Below, piece after piece: positions 1 to 7,982 of a stretch of 44,228 nucleotides of DNA (position 1 is its first letter; every line of letters starts with the position of its first letter). The stretch is taken from NCBI RefSeq assembly GCF_900187505.1, contig NZ_FYDL01000009.1, forward strand, positions 1-44,228, written 5' to 3'. The notes under the pieces are model-generated. The model worked only from the letters and a program-made list of their open reading frames with translations. It did not search any database and had not been told where the DNA came from. This stretch comes from Pseudomonas sp. Irchel s3h17 (GTDB taxonomy: Bacteria > Pseudomonadota > Gammaproteobacteria > Pseudomonadales > Pseudomonadaceae). Position numbers and translations under genes: made by a program.

Positions 1-155
1 CTCAGCAATCGTTGGTTACATCTTTGATTTCTCGCGGAGTAACTTGTGATGCTGATAATCTTGTTGACTATCAGTCTGACTGCACAAGCACCCACACGAA
101 TTGCTTGATTCAGTTGTTAAAGAGCGGCTGGTTAAGATCTTTCGTCTCAACCGAG
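1..155 (-). other. Leader of a ribosomal RNA operon (16S gene just outside the left edge)
   Basis: Read on the minus strand, this stretch matches the conserved Pseudomonas sequence between the rrn promoters and the 16S rRNA gene, including the boxA-like element and the following segment expected to form the 5' half of the 16S RNase III processing stem. The mature 16S sequence itself is not in the window. The short open frames across it are not genes. Identification is from recall of rrn leader sequences, not an alignment. Confidence 0.88.
114..125 (-). promoter_or_regulatory. boxA-like antitermination site of rrn leader
   Basis: The minus strand reads GCTCTTTAACAA, the same as the core of the E. 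coli rrn leader boxA, which is bound by NusB/NusE to allow antiterminated rRNA transcription. It lies about 30 nt downstream of the predicted start of the promoter-proximal transcript. Confidence 0.8.
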
Positions 156-161
156 GGGCGC

Positions 162-189
162 ATTCTACAGCAGCCTCTGTTGCTGTCAA
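162..189 (-). promoter_or_regulatory. rrn promoter, gene-proximal
   Basis: Minus strand: -35 TTGACA (184-189), 16-bp spacer, -10 TAGAAT (162-167), followed by a GC-rich GCGCCCC discriminator typical of stringently controlled rRNA promoters. It is the closest of three tandem promoters to the 16S gene. Confidence 0.88.
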
Positions 190-270
190 GCGGTTATTTT
201 CAGAAGTTTTCAAATAATCCTTTGTAACTTCAACCACTTGCGCTTTCGATCTCTCGTCAGCGGGAGGCGA

Positions 271-298
271 ATTCTACAGCGTTACACGCTGCTGTCAA
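271..298 (-). promoter_or_regulatory. rrn promoter, middle
   Basis: Minus strand: -35 TTGACA (293-298), 16-bp spacer, -10 TAGAAT (271-276), then TCGCCTCCC. The architecture is the same as that of the gene-proximal promoter 109 bp downstream. Confidence 0.85.
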
Positions 299-416
299 CA
301 CCTCTTTTTCAACTTCCTTCTGGCTTCGATGACCTGAAGCAACCTGCTGCCGAAAACTGCGTAACTCTTTGTTTACCAAGGAGTTTTCCGTTTCGACTGC
401 GCCGGAAGTGGGGCGA

Positions 417-444
417 ATTATAGACAGATAAAATTCGCCGTCAA
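417..444 (-). promoter_or_regulatory. rrn promoter, distal
   Basis: Minus strand: -35 TTGACG (439-444), 16-bp spacer, perfect -10 TATAAT (417-422), then TCGCCCC. This is the third copy of the same arrangement. The stretch 445-611 between this promoter and rhtA has no gene that I can see; upstream activator (Fis/UP) sites would be expected there but I cannot assign one. Confidence 0.82.
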
Positions 445-611
445 CTGCTAATTCAGGATTTCTATCAGAAAGCCGCCAAAGCCCTGAAAACCTGGCTGAA
501 CAGGCACTACTCGCACAAAGACTGCGCAGTATATTGCTCAATCCATATTAGTTGAGCATGATGTGCCACACGTATGCTCTCTCGCCTCCTGATTCTGGAA
601 GACTCCACGCA

Positions 612-1499
612 ATGAATGACCACCCCCGCAGCCTGGCTTCGACTCTGCTCCCGGTCGGCCTGCTATTAATAGCCATGGCGTCGATTCAGTCCGGCGCGTC
701 CCTGGCCAAAAGCATGTTCCCGGTCGTGGGCGCCGAAGGAACGACGACCCTGCGACTGGTCTTCGCCAGTGTGATCATGGTCCTGCTGCTGCGCCCCTGG
801 AAAGCCAGGCTCACGGCCAGCTCATTGCGCACCGTGATTGTCTACGGGGTGGCGCTGGGTGGCATGAACCTCCTCTTCTATATGTCGCTGCAAACCGTGC
901 CCCTGGGTATCGCCGTTGCACTGGAGTTCACCGGCCCCCTGGCAGTGGCGATCTATGCCTCACGCAAGGCCATCGACTTCATGTGGATCGGCCTGGCGAT
1001 CGTCGGCTTGCTGCTGCTTATCCCGACGGACGCGGCAAGCGCGAGCATTGACCTCGTGGGTGCCGGTTACGCACTCGCAGCCGGCGTCTGCTGGGCGTTG
1101 TACATTCTCTTCGGCCAGAAGGCCGGGGCAGACAATGGCGTGCAGACCGCCGCGCTCGGGGTGATGATTGCCACTCTCTTCGTTACACCGTTCGGAATTG
1201 CCCATGCCGGTGCTGCGTTACTGACGCCGTCGCTGATTCCCATCGCGCTTGGCGTGGCGATTCTGTCCACCGCCCTTCCTTATACCCTCGAAATGGTCGC
1301 CCTCACCCGCATGCCCGCACGCACCTTTGGCACGCTGATGAGCATCGAGCCCGCTGTCGGCGCCTTGTCCGGGCTGCTGTTCCTGCACGAGTACCTGTCC
1401 CTGGCGCAGTGGATGGCCATTACCTGCATCATCCTCGCCTCCGTGGGCGCAACCATGACCATGCGCAGCGAATCCAAGCCGCTGGTGCCGGCAGACTAA
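612..1499 (+). CDS. rhtA: Threonine/homoserine exporter RhtA (EamA/DMT family)
   Basis: Inner-membrane exporter of threonine and homoserine, 295 aa, the same length as E. coli RhtA. The sequence resembles E. coli RhtA closely from memory: the AMASIQSGASLAKSMFPVVGA segment near the N-terminus, the QTVPLGIAVALEFTGPLAVA block around residues 95-115, and ALTRMPARTFGTLMSIEPA near the C-terminus. About ten hydrophobic segments make two EamA repeats. The frame is open from 552, but the ATG at 612 gives the family length and has a GGAAG about 10 nt upstream, so I place the start there. It stands alone, transcribed away from the rRNA operon. Confidence 0.92.
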   Translation: MNDHPRSLASTLLPVGLLLIAMASIQSGASLAKSMFPVVGAEGTTTLRLVFASVIMVLLLRPWKARLTASSLRTVIVYGVALGGMNLLFYMSLQTVPLGIAVALEFTGPLAVAIYASRKAIDFMWIGLAIVGLLLLIPTDAASASIDLVGAGYALAAGVCWALYILFGQKAGADNGVQTAALGVMIATLFVTPFGIAHAGAALLTPSLIPIALGVAILSTALPYTLEMVALTRMPARTFGTLMSIEPAVGALSGLLFLHEYLSLAQWMAITCIILASVGATMTMRSESKPLVPAD

Positions 1500-1662
1500 G
1501 TTTCATTCTTACGAAGGTCTGGTATTTAGCGCTCAATTAGGCCATTTTAGCCCCGACTCGACATAGGATATCGACAGCTCGGGTAGGGATGTCATCGACA
1601 AGAAATGAAAGCGCACGCTGTCAGGCTTGGGTGCCAGACCCGAGACCGTATTAGGGAAAGGA

Positions 1663-1944
1663 ATGAAACGATTTTTGGTACTTGTTGCAGTACTTGCCAT
1701 TGCCGGATGTGCCGCGACCTCTAAAACCGAAGTTAAGCGTGGAAAAAAAGGCCTTCACATCAACTGTTCCGGCCTTTCGTCCTCCTGGGACAAGTGCGAC
1801 GCAACCGCCGTCCACGCGTGCGGACCAAAAGGCTACAAGGTAATCGCCAAGTCCGGTGACAGTGTCGAGGACCCGGGCGATTATCCGTTTGGCTTGAACC
1901 CTGCCGGATATACCAGCCGCAGCATGATTATCATCTGCAAGTAA
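1663..1944 (+). CDS. Small cysteine-containing lipoprotein, unknown function
   Basis: A 93-aa protein that starts with a lipoprotein signal peptide: hydrophobic MKRFLVLVAVLAIAGC with lipobox IAGC, lipid-modified Cys at residue 16. The mature part has further Cys residues in INCSG, DKC, HACG and the C-terminal IIICK, suggesting two disulfides in the periplasm. The start at 1663 is chosen over the in-frame codon at 1627 because it places the signal peptide at the N-terminus and has a purine-rich AGGGAAAGG just before it. I do not recognise a function. Convergent with the tetR gene. Confidence 0.75.
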   Translation: MKRFLVLVAVLAIAGCAATSKTEVKRGKKGLHINCSGLSSSWDKCDATAVHACGPKGYKVIAKSGDSVEDPGDYPFGLNPAGYTSRSMIIICK

Positions 1945-1958
1945 TCCGTACATTCCGG

Positions 1959-2525
1959 TCAGGCTTTTCGAGTGGCTATCTGCAGTCCGATTTCCTCGTA
2001 GCCTGACTGCAATACGCTGCGCTGGACCTCAGGACTCACCAGCATCCGCGCAACCACCAGTGCCCCGACACATTGCGACAGGATGGCCCAGGCCAGACTG
2101 TCGCTCTCCAGAACAGCCGCCCAGCTTTTGTGCAATCGACATATCCACTGCTCCGCTTCCTGGCGAACGCGGACATCGGAGCGTGCAATCTCGGCCCCCA
2201 ATGCGGGCAGTGCACACCCGGTCCCGGGCTGCTCGACATGGGCCATGCTCAGGTAGTGCTTGAGACAACGCTCTAGCCTGTCTCGACTCAAGTCCCCCTC
2301 GCCACTCAATCGCTCAAGGCTGTGACGCAACTCGCGCTCGACGATCGATACGAAAAGCTCGTCCTTGGAGGCGAAGTGGCTGTAGAACGCCCCGCCGCTG
2401 AGCCCGATGGCTTTCATCAAGCCATCGACACCCACGGTGCTGAAACCTTCGGTCTTGGCCGATACCGAGCTGCTTTCCAGCAGTTTCTGCCTGGTTTCCA
2501 GTTTGTGACTGGCTGAGTAGCGCAT
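1959..2525 (-). CDS. TetR-family transcriptional regulator
   Basis: A 188-aa regulator. The N-terminal helix-turn-helix spans about residues 10-55 (KLETRQKLLE ... MKAIGLSGGAFYSHFASKDELF), the classic TetR signature; the C-terminal half is the ligand/dimer domain and resembles TetR_C of AcuR/NemR-like proteins. The start at 2525 has GGGGAAAAGC directly upstream; the longer frame from 2573 would extend into the intergenic promoter. It is divergent from the SDR gene and a palindrome at 2576-2596 is a likely operator, so it probably represses the SDR/isomerase pair. The inducer is unknown. Confidence 0.85.
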   Translation of the reverse strand: MRYSASHKLETRQKLLESSSVSAKTEGFSTVGVDGLMKAIGLSGGAFYSHFASKDELFVSIVERELRHSLERLSGEGDLSRDRLERCLKHYLSMAHVEQPGTGCALPALGAEIARSDVRVRQEAEQWICRLHKSWAAVLESDSLAWAILSQCVGALVVARMLVSPEVQRSVLQSGYEEIGLQIATRKA

Positions 2526-2549
2526 GCTTTTCCCCGAACTTCCATCACC

Positions 2550-2578
2550 TTGACGTACTCGCAATCGTAGCATAACGT
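2550..2578 (+). promoter_or_regulatory. Promoter of the SDR/isomerase operon
   Basis: -35 TTGACG (2550-2555), 17-bp spacer, -10 TAACGT (2573-2578). The expected start near 2585 lies in the middle of the palindrome at 2576-2596, a good position for repression. Confidence 0.55.
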
Positions 2579-2596
2579 TCGTTTAGTTAACGACCG
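2576..2596. promoter_or_regulatory. Palindromic TetR-type operator
   Basis: A 21-bp interrupted palindrome with half-sites CGTTCGTT and AACGACCG; most positions pair across the centre. It sits between tetR and the SDR gene and overlaps the -10/start region of the SDR promoter. The assignment to the adjacent TetR protein is inference. Confidence 0.6.
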
Positions 2597-2616
2597 TTTA
2601 CCAAAGAGCGATCACT

Positions 2617-3357
2617 ATGACCACTGCTATCAACAACAAGAAAGTCGTACTGGTTGTCGGGGCCGGCGATGCCACCGGCGGCGCCATTGCCAAGCGTTTT
2701 GCGCAGGAAGGCCTGATTGCCTGTGTCACCCGTCGCAGCGCCGACAAGCTGCAACCATTGGTCGATGCCATCAAGGCCAACGGTGGCGAGGCCCACGGCT
2801 TTGCATGCGATGCCCGCAAGGAAGAAGACGTGATCGCGCTGGTGGAACAGATCGAAAGCCAGATCGGCCCGATCGAGGCCTTCGTCTTTAACATTGGTGC
2901 CAATGTGCCGTGCAGCATCCTTGAGGAAACAGCCCGCAAGTACTTCAAGATCTGGGAAATGGCTTGCTTCTCGGGTTTTCTGAACGCCCGTGAAGTGGCC
3001 AAGCGCATGGCGACCCGCCAACGCGGCACGATTCTGTTCACCGGGGCCACTGCCGGCCTGCGGGGCGCCGCCGGGTTTGCCGCGTTCGCCGGCGCCAAGC
3101 ATGGTATCCGTGCCCTGGCCCAAAGCATGGCGCGGGAGTTGGGGCCCATGAACATCCATGTCGCCCATGTGGTGGTCGATGGCGCCATCGACACTGACTT
3201 TATCCGTGAGAGCTTCCCGGACAAATATGCGCTCAAGGACCAGGACGGCATTCTTGACCCCGCGCACATTGCCGAAAACTACTGGTACCTGCACAGTCAG
3301 CCGCGGGATGCCTGGACCTTCGAACTGGACCTGCGCCCCTGGAATGAACGCTGGTAA
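2617..3357 (+). CDS. SDR-family oxidoreductase-like protein lacking the catalytic Tyr
   Basis: A 246-aa Rossmann-fold protein of the short-chain dehydrogenase/reductase superfamily. The nucleotide-binding glycine motif is GAGDATGGAIA (about residues 15-25), and NIGAN (about residues 92-96) replaces the usual NNAG. The YxxxK active site reads F157-AGA-K161, and the preceding catalytic Ser region reads TGATAG, so both Ser and Tyr appear substituted. Some SDR relatives in Proteobacteria share this Phe, so it may be a subfamily trait. The gene is first of a two-gene unit with the DsbA-fold gene (37-nt gap) and divergent from tetR. The substrate is unknown. Confidence 0.82.
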   Translation: MTTAINNKKVVLVVGAGDATGGAIAKRFAQEGLIACVTRRSADKLQPLVDAIKANGGEAHGFACDARKEEDVIALVEQIESQIGPIEAFVFNIGANVPCSILEETARKYFKIWEMACFSGFLNAREVAKRMATRQRGTILFTGATAGLRGAAGFAAFAGAKHGIRALAQSMARELGPMNIHVAHVVVDGAIDTDFIRESFPDKYALKDQDGILDPAHIAENYWYLHSQPRDAWTFELDLRPWNERW

Positions 3358-3394
3358 GCACGCCCCCCAGAACAATAATCAGAGCGTATCGAAC

Positions 3395-3985
3395 ATGAGC
3401 AAAACCCTGGAGTTCTACTTCGACCTCGGCAGCCCCGCCACTTACCTGGCCTATACCCAACTGCCGAGCCTCTGCGAACAAACCGGCTGCCAACTGATCT
3501 ACCAGCCGATGTTGCTGGGAGGCGTGTTCAAAGCCACCGGCAACGCCTCGCCGGCGACGATCCCGGCCAAGGGACGCTACATGTTCCAGGACCTGGCGCG
3601 GTACGCCAGGCGCTACGGCGTACCGTTCAGACTCAACCCACACTTCCCCATCAATACCTTGCTGCTCATGCGTGCCGTCACCGGCATCCAGCGGCAACAG
3701 CCCGAGCGGTTCCTCGATTTCATCGATTGCCTGTTCCAGGCGATCTGGGTCGATGGCCGCAATCTCAATGATCCGGCAACCGTCGCCGCCGTGCTCAGCG
3801 AACACGGCTTTGATCCCGACACCGTGCTGGCGTTGACGGCGGACGAAGACGTCAAGGCTGCCCTCAAGGACAACACCGAGCAAGCGATCAGGCGGGGAGT
3901 GTTTGGTGCGCCAAGCATGTTCGTCGATGACCAGTTGTTCTTCGGTCAGGACCGACTGGACTTCGTTCGCGAGGCGTTGAGCTAA
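3395..3985 (+). CDS. DsbA-fold 2-hydroxychromene-2-carboxylate isomerase family protein
   Basis: A 196-aa thioredoxin-fold protein of the DsbA/HCCA-isomerase (GST-kappa-like) family. It begins TLEFYFDLGSPATYLAY, where the Ser of GSP is the usual catalytic position in place of a CxxC motif, and ends with GVFGAPSMFVDDQLFFGQDRLDFV, the cis-Pro region and C-terminal signature. The ATG at 3395 is used; the open frame upstream overlaps the SDR gene and is not coding. Members isomerise aromatic-ring breakdown intermediates or act as glutathione-dependent enzymes; with the SDR and TetR genes it suggests catabolism or detoxification of an aromatic or xenobiotic compound, which is inference. Confidence 0.82.
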   Translation: MSKTLEFYFDLGSPATYLAYTQLPSLCEQTGCQLIYQPMLLGGVFKATGNASPATIPAKGRYMFQDLARYARRYGVPFRLNPHFPINTLLLMRAVTGIQRQQPERFLDFIDCLFQAIWVDGRNLNDPATVAAVLSEHGFDPDTVLALTADEDVKAALKDNTEQAIRRGVFGAPSMFVDDQLFFGQDRLDFVREALS

Positions 3986-3999
3986 GTCTGGGTCAAGCT

Positions 4000-4029
4000 G
4001 TGCGCCGGCAGCCCTGGCCGACGGCGCAC
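4000..4029. terminator. Bidirectional hairpin between convergent genes
   Basis: Inverted repeat GTGCGCCG (4000-4007) / CGGCGCAC (4022-4029) lies in the 51-bp gap between the isomerase gene (+) and the aminopeptidase gene (-). No clear T-run follows on either strand, so termination efficiency is uncertain. Confidence 0.5.
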
Positions 4030-4036
4030 GCTTGAG

Positions 4037-5845
4037 TCAGATAGCGGCAGTGCGGGTGTTCAGCCAGGCCAGGGCAGCACCATCGAGCAGAGGGCTCAGG
4101 CGCTCACGGACTTGTGCGTGATAGTCGTTGAACCACTCGCGCTCATCCTGGGTCAGCAATGAAGTCTCCAGGCAGCGGGTGTCGATCGGGCACAGGGTCA
4201 GGGTTTCGAACTTGAGGAATTCACCGAACTCGCTGCTGCCCGCCTCACGGTTCAACACCAGGTTCTCGATCCTCACCCCCCAGCGCCCCGGACGATAAGT
4301 ACCCGGCTCGATCGAGGTGATCATCCCCGGTTGCATCGCGGTTTGCGGCGCTGCCGCGGCTTGATAGGCAATGACTTGCGGGCCTTCGTGAACGTTCAGG
4401 AAGTAACCGACGCCATGCCCGGTGCCATGGCCGTAATCAACGCTTTCGGCCCAGATCGGTGCCCGAGCAATCGAATCGAGCAACGGCGAGAGAATGCCGC
4501 GCGGGAACTGGGCGCGGGACAAGGCAATCACACCCTTGAGTACCCGCGTGCAGTCACGCTTCTGCTCTGCGGTAGGCGTGCCCACCGGGGCCATGCGCGT
4601 AATGTCGGTGGTGCCACCCAGGTATTGACCGCCGGAGTCGATCAGCAACAGGCCGTCGCCCTCGATCACCGCATGTTCGTCTTCGGTAGCGTGGTAGTGC
4701 GGCATCGCACCGTTGGCATTGTAGGCCGCAATGGTGTTGAAACTCAGCGACACATAACCCGGACGACGGGTACGGGCAGCCGTCAGGTGTTCGTCAATGG
4801 TCAGTTCGGTGATGCGCTCACGCCCCAGGGCGTCGTCCAGCCAAGTGAAAAACTCGCACAGTGCTGCGCCGTCCTGCTCCATGGCCCGGCGAATGTGCTC
4901 GGCATCGGCGAGGCTTTTCTGCGACTTGGCCAGGGTGGTCGGGTTCAAGCCTTCAACCAGCTTCACCCCACTGCCCAGGTTCCCCAGCAGTCCGGCCGTC
5001 ACCCGCGCCGGGTCGACTTGCAGGCTTGCACCGTTGGGCACCGCTGCCAGGGCCTGGGCCACTTCCTCGTAGTCACGCAGGGTGACGCCGTCTTCTTCGA
5101 GGACCGCGCGCAAGGACGCATCCACTTTGCTCAATGCGACAAACAGCGTGGCCTGCTCCTGGTTGATCAGCGCAAAGGACACGAACACCGGGTTGAACGA
5201 CACGTCGCCGCCACGCAGGTTGAACAGCCAGGCGATGTCGTCGAGGGTGGCGATGAAGTGCCAATCGGCACCGCGCGTTTTCAGGGCTTCACGCAATTTG
5301 GCGAGCTTTTCACCGCGACTCACAGTCGCCTGTGGTGGCAAGTGCGGGTAGATCGGTTGATCCGGCAGGCTCGGGCGATCGTTCCAGGCCTCATTCAACA
5401 GGTCGATATCGGTACGCAGCCGGGCACCACGCTCTTCAAGCTTGCTGCCCAGGGTGCGCGCCGAAGCCACGGCCATCACCGCACCATCCACCGCGACCAC
5501 GCCACCTTCCGGGGTTTGCTCGGCCAGCCACTCCAGCGGGCCAGGCTGCCCCGGTTGCAGCTTGACCAGTTCGATGCCGCTGCCCTTGAGTTCCTTGGTC
5601 GCCTGCTCCCAGTAACGACTGTCGGCCCAGACGCCGGCGAATGCCTGAGTGACGATCAGCGTACCGACCGAGCCATGAAAGCCCGACAACCACTGACGCC
5701 CCTGCCAGTAACCCGGCAGGTACTCCGACAGGTGCGGGTCGGCCGACGGCACCAGCAGGGCGTGAATGCCCTCCCGGCTCATCAGCTCGCGGGTGAGCGC
5801 CAGGCGCTGGGGAACCGTTCCTTGGGTCAAAGGCTGCGTACTCAT
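4037..5845 (-). CDS. Xaa-Pro aminopeptidase (M24B, three-domain type)
   Basis: Cytoplasmic metallopeptidase, 602 aa, that removes an N-terminal residue before proline. It has the long three-domain layout of the eukaryotic XPNPEP1-like group: two creatinase-like N-terminal domains (about 1-300) and a pita-bread catalytic domain. Metal ligands are visible in order: LLIDSGGQYLGGTTDITR (two Asp, about 402 and 413), HGTGHGVG (about 473), SIEPGTY (about 511) and RIENLVL (about 525). AGGAG lies just upstream of two adjacent ATG codons; the second (5845) has the better spacing. It lies 57 nt downstream of the cysteine desulfurase gene on the same strand, with possible co-transcription. Confidence 0.9.
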   Translation of the reverse strand: MSTQPLTQGTVPQRLALTRELMSREGIHALLVPSADPHLSEYLPGYWQGRQWLSGFHGSVGTLIVTQAFAGVWADSRYWEQATKELKGSGIELVKLQPGQPGPLEWLAEQTPEGGVVAVDGAVMAVASARTLGSKLEERGARLRTDIDLLNEAWNDRPSLPDQPIYPHLPPQATVSRGEKLAKLREALKTRGADWHFIATLDDIAWLFNLRGGDVSFNPVFVSFALINQEQATLFVALSKVDASLRAVLEEDGVTLRDYEEVAQALAAVPNGASLQVDPARVTAGLLGNLGSGVKLVEGLNPTTLAKSQKSLADAEHIRRAMEQDGAALCEFFTWLDDALGRERITELTIDEHLTAARTRRPGYVSLSFNTIAAYNANGAMPHYHATEDEHAVIEGDGLLLIDSGGQYLGGTTDITRMAPVGTPTAEQKRDCTRVLKGVIALSRAQFPRGILSPLLDSIARAPIWAESVDYGHGTGHGVGYFLNVHEGPQVIAYQAAAAPQTAMQPGMITSIEPGTYRPGRWGVRIENLVLNREAGSSEFGEFLKFETLTLCPIDTRCLETSLLTQDEREWFNDYHAQVRERLSPLLDGAALAWLNTRTAAI

Positions 5846-5902
5846 CATGTCTCCTGCTAACCACTTGATATTGTTATAGAGCGCTGACTTCTGATCGGCG
5901 CA

Positions 5903-7072
5903 TCAGGGTTGGGCGGTAGCCCAGAACGCCGGTGCACTGGCGCTTGCTGCCTTGATCAACTGTGCCGCCTGATCAATGTCCTGCTCGGTGGTGAAACGTC
6001 CCAGGCTCAAGCGAATCGTCCGCCCGGCCGCCCGTGCGTCGTGGCCCAGTGCCAAGAGCACATGGGACGGCACATTGTTTGCCGAATTGCAGGCCGACGT
6101 GGCCGAGAAGGCAATCGAAGCACTCAAGAGCTGTGAATTGAACTCGCCCTCGTTGAAGGTCAGGCTCAGGGTATGGGGAATGCGTTGCGTCGGGCTGCCG
6201 TTCAAACGCAGGCCGGCAATCCCGTCGAGCTGCTCAAGCAAACGTTCGTGCAGCCGGGTGATGGTAGCCCCCTCCTCGGCAAAGTGCTCGGCCGCCAGGG
6301 CGAAGGCTGCGCCCATGGCCGCGATCTGATGGGTGGCCAGGGTTCCGGAGCGCAAGCCCCCCTCATGTCCTCCGCCATGGATCTGTGCCTGCAAGCGCTG
6401 CTGGGCGCGCGGACCAACGTAGAGCGCGCCGATCCCCTTGGGACCATAGACCTTGTGCGCGGAAAACGACATCAGGTCGACCGGCCACTGGGCCAGGTCA
6501 ATCGCCACTTTGCCCGCACCCTGCGCCGCATCGACATGGAACAACGCACCGTGCTCGCGCACCCGCTGGCCAATGGCCGGGATGTCGTTGACGGTGCCCA
6601 GTTCGTTGTTGACCAGCATCAGCGATACCAGGAAGGTGTCGTCGCGCAGCGCTTCGCTGACCGCTTGGGCGGTGATCAGCCCTTCGGCATCCGGCAGCAG
6701 GTAGGTGACTTCAACACCGGTCTCCTGCAATTGCCGTGCAGTGTCGAGGATCGCCTTGTGCTCGATCTGGCTGGTAATGATGTGCCCGCCGGCCTGCCCC
6801 CGGGCCTGGGCCACGCCCTTGAGGGCGAGATTGTTCGATTCGGTGGCGCCGGAGGTCCAGACGATCTGTTGCGCCTGCGCCCCCACCAGATCGGCGACTT
6901 GCTGCCGGGCATGCTCGACCGAGAGGCGGGCCTGCTGGCCAAACGCGTGGGAGCTGGACGCCGGGTTGCCGAAGTTGCCGCTGAACCCCAGACAGTCGAC
7001 CATCACCTGGATGACCCGCTCATCCACCGGCGTGGTGGCGGCGTAATCGAAATACAAAGGACGCTTATTCAT
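5903..7072 (-). CDS. Cysteine desulfurase-like class V aminotransferase (orphan)
   Basis: A 389-aa PLP enzyme of the NifS/IscS class: takes sulfur from L-cysteine as an enzyme persulfide, leaving alanine. It starts with the typical YFDYAATTPVDERV; the PLP lysine is in SFSAHKVYGPKG (about residue 205), TSGATESNN is present near residue 75, and the catalytic Cys lies in a SATSACNSANNVPSHVL loop (about residue 328), comparable to SSGSACTSA of IscS. No iscR, iscU, hscAB, fdx or suf gene is adjacent, so this is a second, free-standing desulfurase whose acceptor cannot be read from context. The symbol is left empty because isc and csd assignments cannot be separated here. Confidence 0.85.
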   Translation of the reverse strand: MNKRPLYFDYAATTPVDERVIQVMVDCLGFSGNFGNPASSSHAFGQQARLSVEHARQQVADLVGAQAQQIVWTSGATESNNLALKGVAQARGQAGGHIITSQIEHKAILDTARQLQETGVEVTYLLPDAEGLITAQAVSEALRDDTFLVSLMLVNNELGTVNDIPAIGQRVREHGALFHVDAAQGAGKVAIDLAQWPVDLMSFSAHKVYGPKGIGALYVGPRAQQRLQAQIHGGGHEGGLRSGTLATHQIAAMGAAFALAAEHFAEEGATITRLHERLLEQLDGIAGLRLNGSPTQRIPHTLSLTFNEGEFNSQLLSASIAFSATSACNSANNVPSHVLLALGHDARAAGRTIRLSLGRFTTEQDIDQAAQLIKAASASAPAFWATAQP

Positions 7073-7271
7073 AAAAGACTCGCAGAGCTGGTTCCGGGAT
7101 CAGGTGCATGGGCTGGCATTGCCGCGCCACGCTCAGGGTAGCGCGCGAATGGCAGGCACTCAGCAATACCTGATCGGATGCCGTTAAAGAAAGACAACTT
7201 CATTTAAAAGTGCGTAGGAACGCTCCTGAAGTCGAGCTTAACAGGCATCGGACATCCGGTCGAAGCACCCG

Positions 7272-7886
7272 TCAGCTGAAGCTCTCCTGCAGCATCGGGT
7301 ACAACGAGGCCACCAGCAACAGCGCCATGCCCCAGTTGAACACCCGCAGCCAGCGGCGATCACGCAGGACATTGCGCAACAGACTGCCGCACACCACCCA
7401 GAGACTGACACTGGGCAGGTTGATCAAGGCGAACACGGCGGCGATGACGATCACGTTGGTGAAGTAGCCCTGCAAGGGGGTGTAGGTACTGATGGCACCA
7501 ATGGCCATGATCCAGGCCTTGGGATTGACCCACTGAAACGCCGCGGCCCCCAGGTAACTGATCGGCCGGGCCTGATCGTGCCCGGTGTCGGACACCGGCC
7601 CCGAGTGGGCGATTTTCCACGCCAGGTACAGCAAATAGGCCGCGCCGATAAAACGCAGCACGCTGTAAAGCAAAGGGTAAGTCTGGAACACAGCGCCCAG
7701 GCCGAACCCGACCGCCAGCACCAGGCTGAAGAAACCGCAGGTAATGCCAAGCATGTGCGGAATCGAGCGGTTAAACCCGAAATTGACCCCCGAGGCCAGC
7801 AGCATCGTGTTATTCGGGCCAGGGGTAATCGACGTTACCAGGGCGAACAGGGCAAAGCCCAGCAGTAAATCCAGTGAGAGCGTCAT
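7272..7886 (-). CDS. LysE/RhtB-family amino-acid exporter
   Basis: A 204-aa inner-membrane protein with about six hydrophobic segments. The N-terminal SITPGPNNTMLLASGVNFG motif is the LysE/RhtB signature, and FQWVNPKAWIMAIGA in the middle is also family-typical. Such proteins export amino acids or derivatives by proton antiport; the substrate cannot be told from sequence. The start ATG at 7886 has a GGA about 8 nt upstream. The 199-bp gap to the desulfurase start (7073-7271) contains no feature I can support. Confidence 0.88.
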   Translation of the reverse strand: MTLSLDLLLGFALFALVTSITPGPNNTMLLASGVNFGFNRSIPHMLGITCGFFSLVLAVGFGLGAVFQTYPLLYSVLRFIGAAYLLYLAWKIAHSGPVSDTGHDQARPISYLGAAAFQWVNPKAWIMAIGAISTYTPLQGYFTNVIVIAAVFALINLPSVSLWVVCGSLLRNVLRDRRWLRVFNWGMALLLVASLYPMLQESFS

Positions 7887-7982
7887 GGCGCATTCCGTCG
7901 GTGTCAGTCAGATACCGACCCTATCGCAGCCGCGGTCTGCCGCCCATGGACAGTTGGGTAAAACTTCGAGCAGTACAGTGCC

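Noticed and set aside
12..541. Short open frames (61-94 codons) on both strands at the left end
   Set aside because: They lie in the rrn leader and promoter region, cross promoter elements, and have no ribosome-binding sites or recognisable domains.
4331..5860. 509-codon open frame opposite the aminopeptidase gene
   Set aside because: It is fully antisense to a gene with clear metal-ligand motifs, has Arg/Gln/His-rich composition typical of high-GC shadow frames, and shows no domain.
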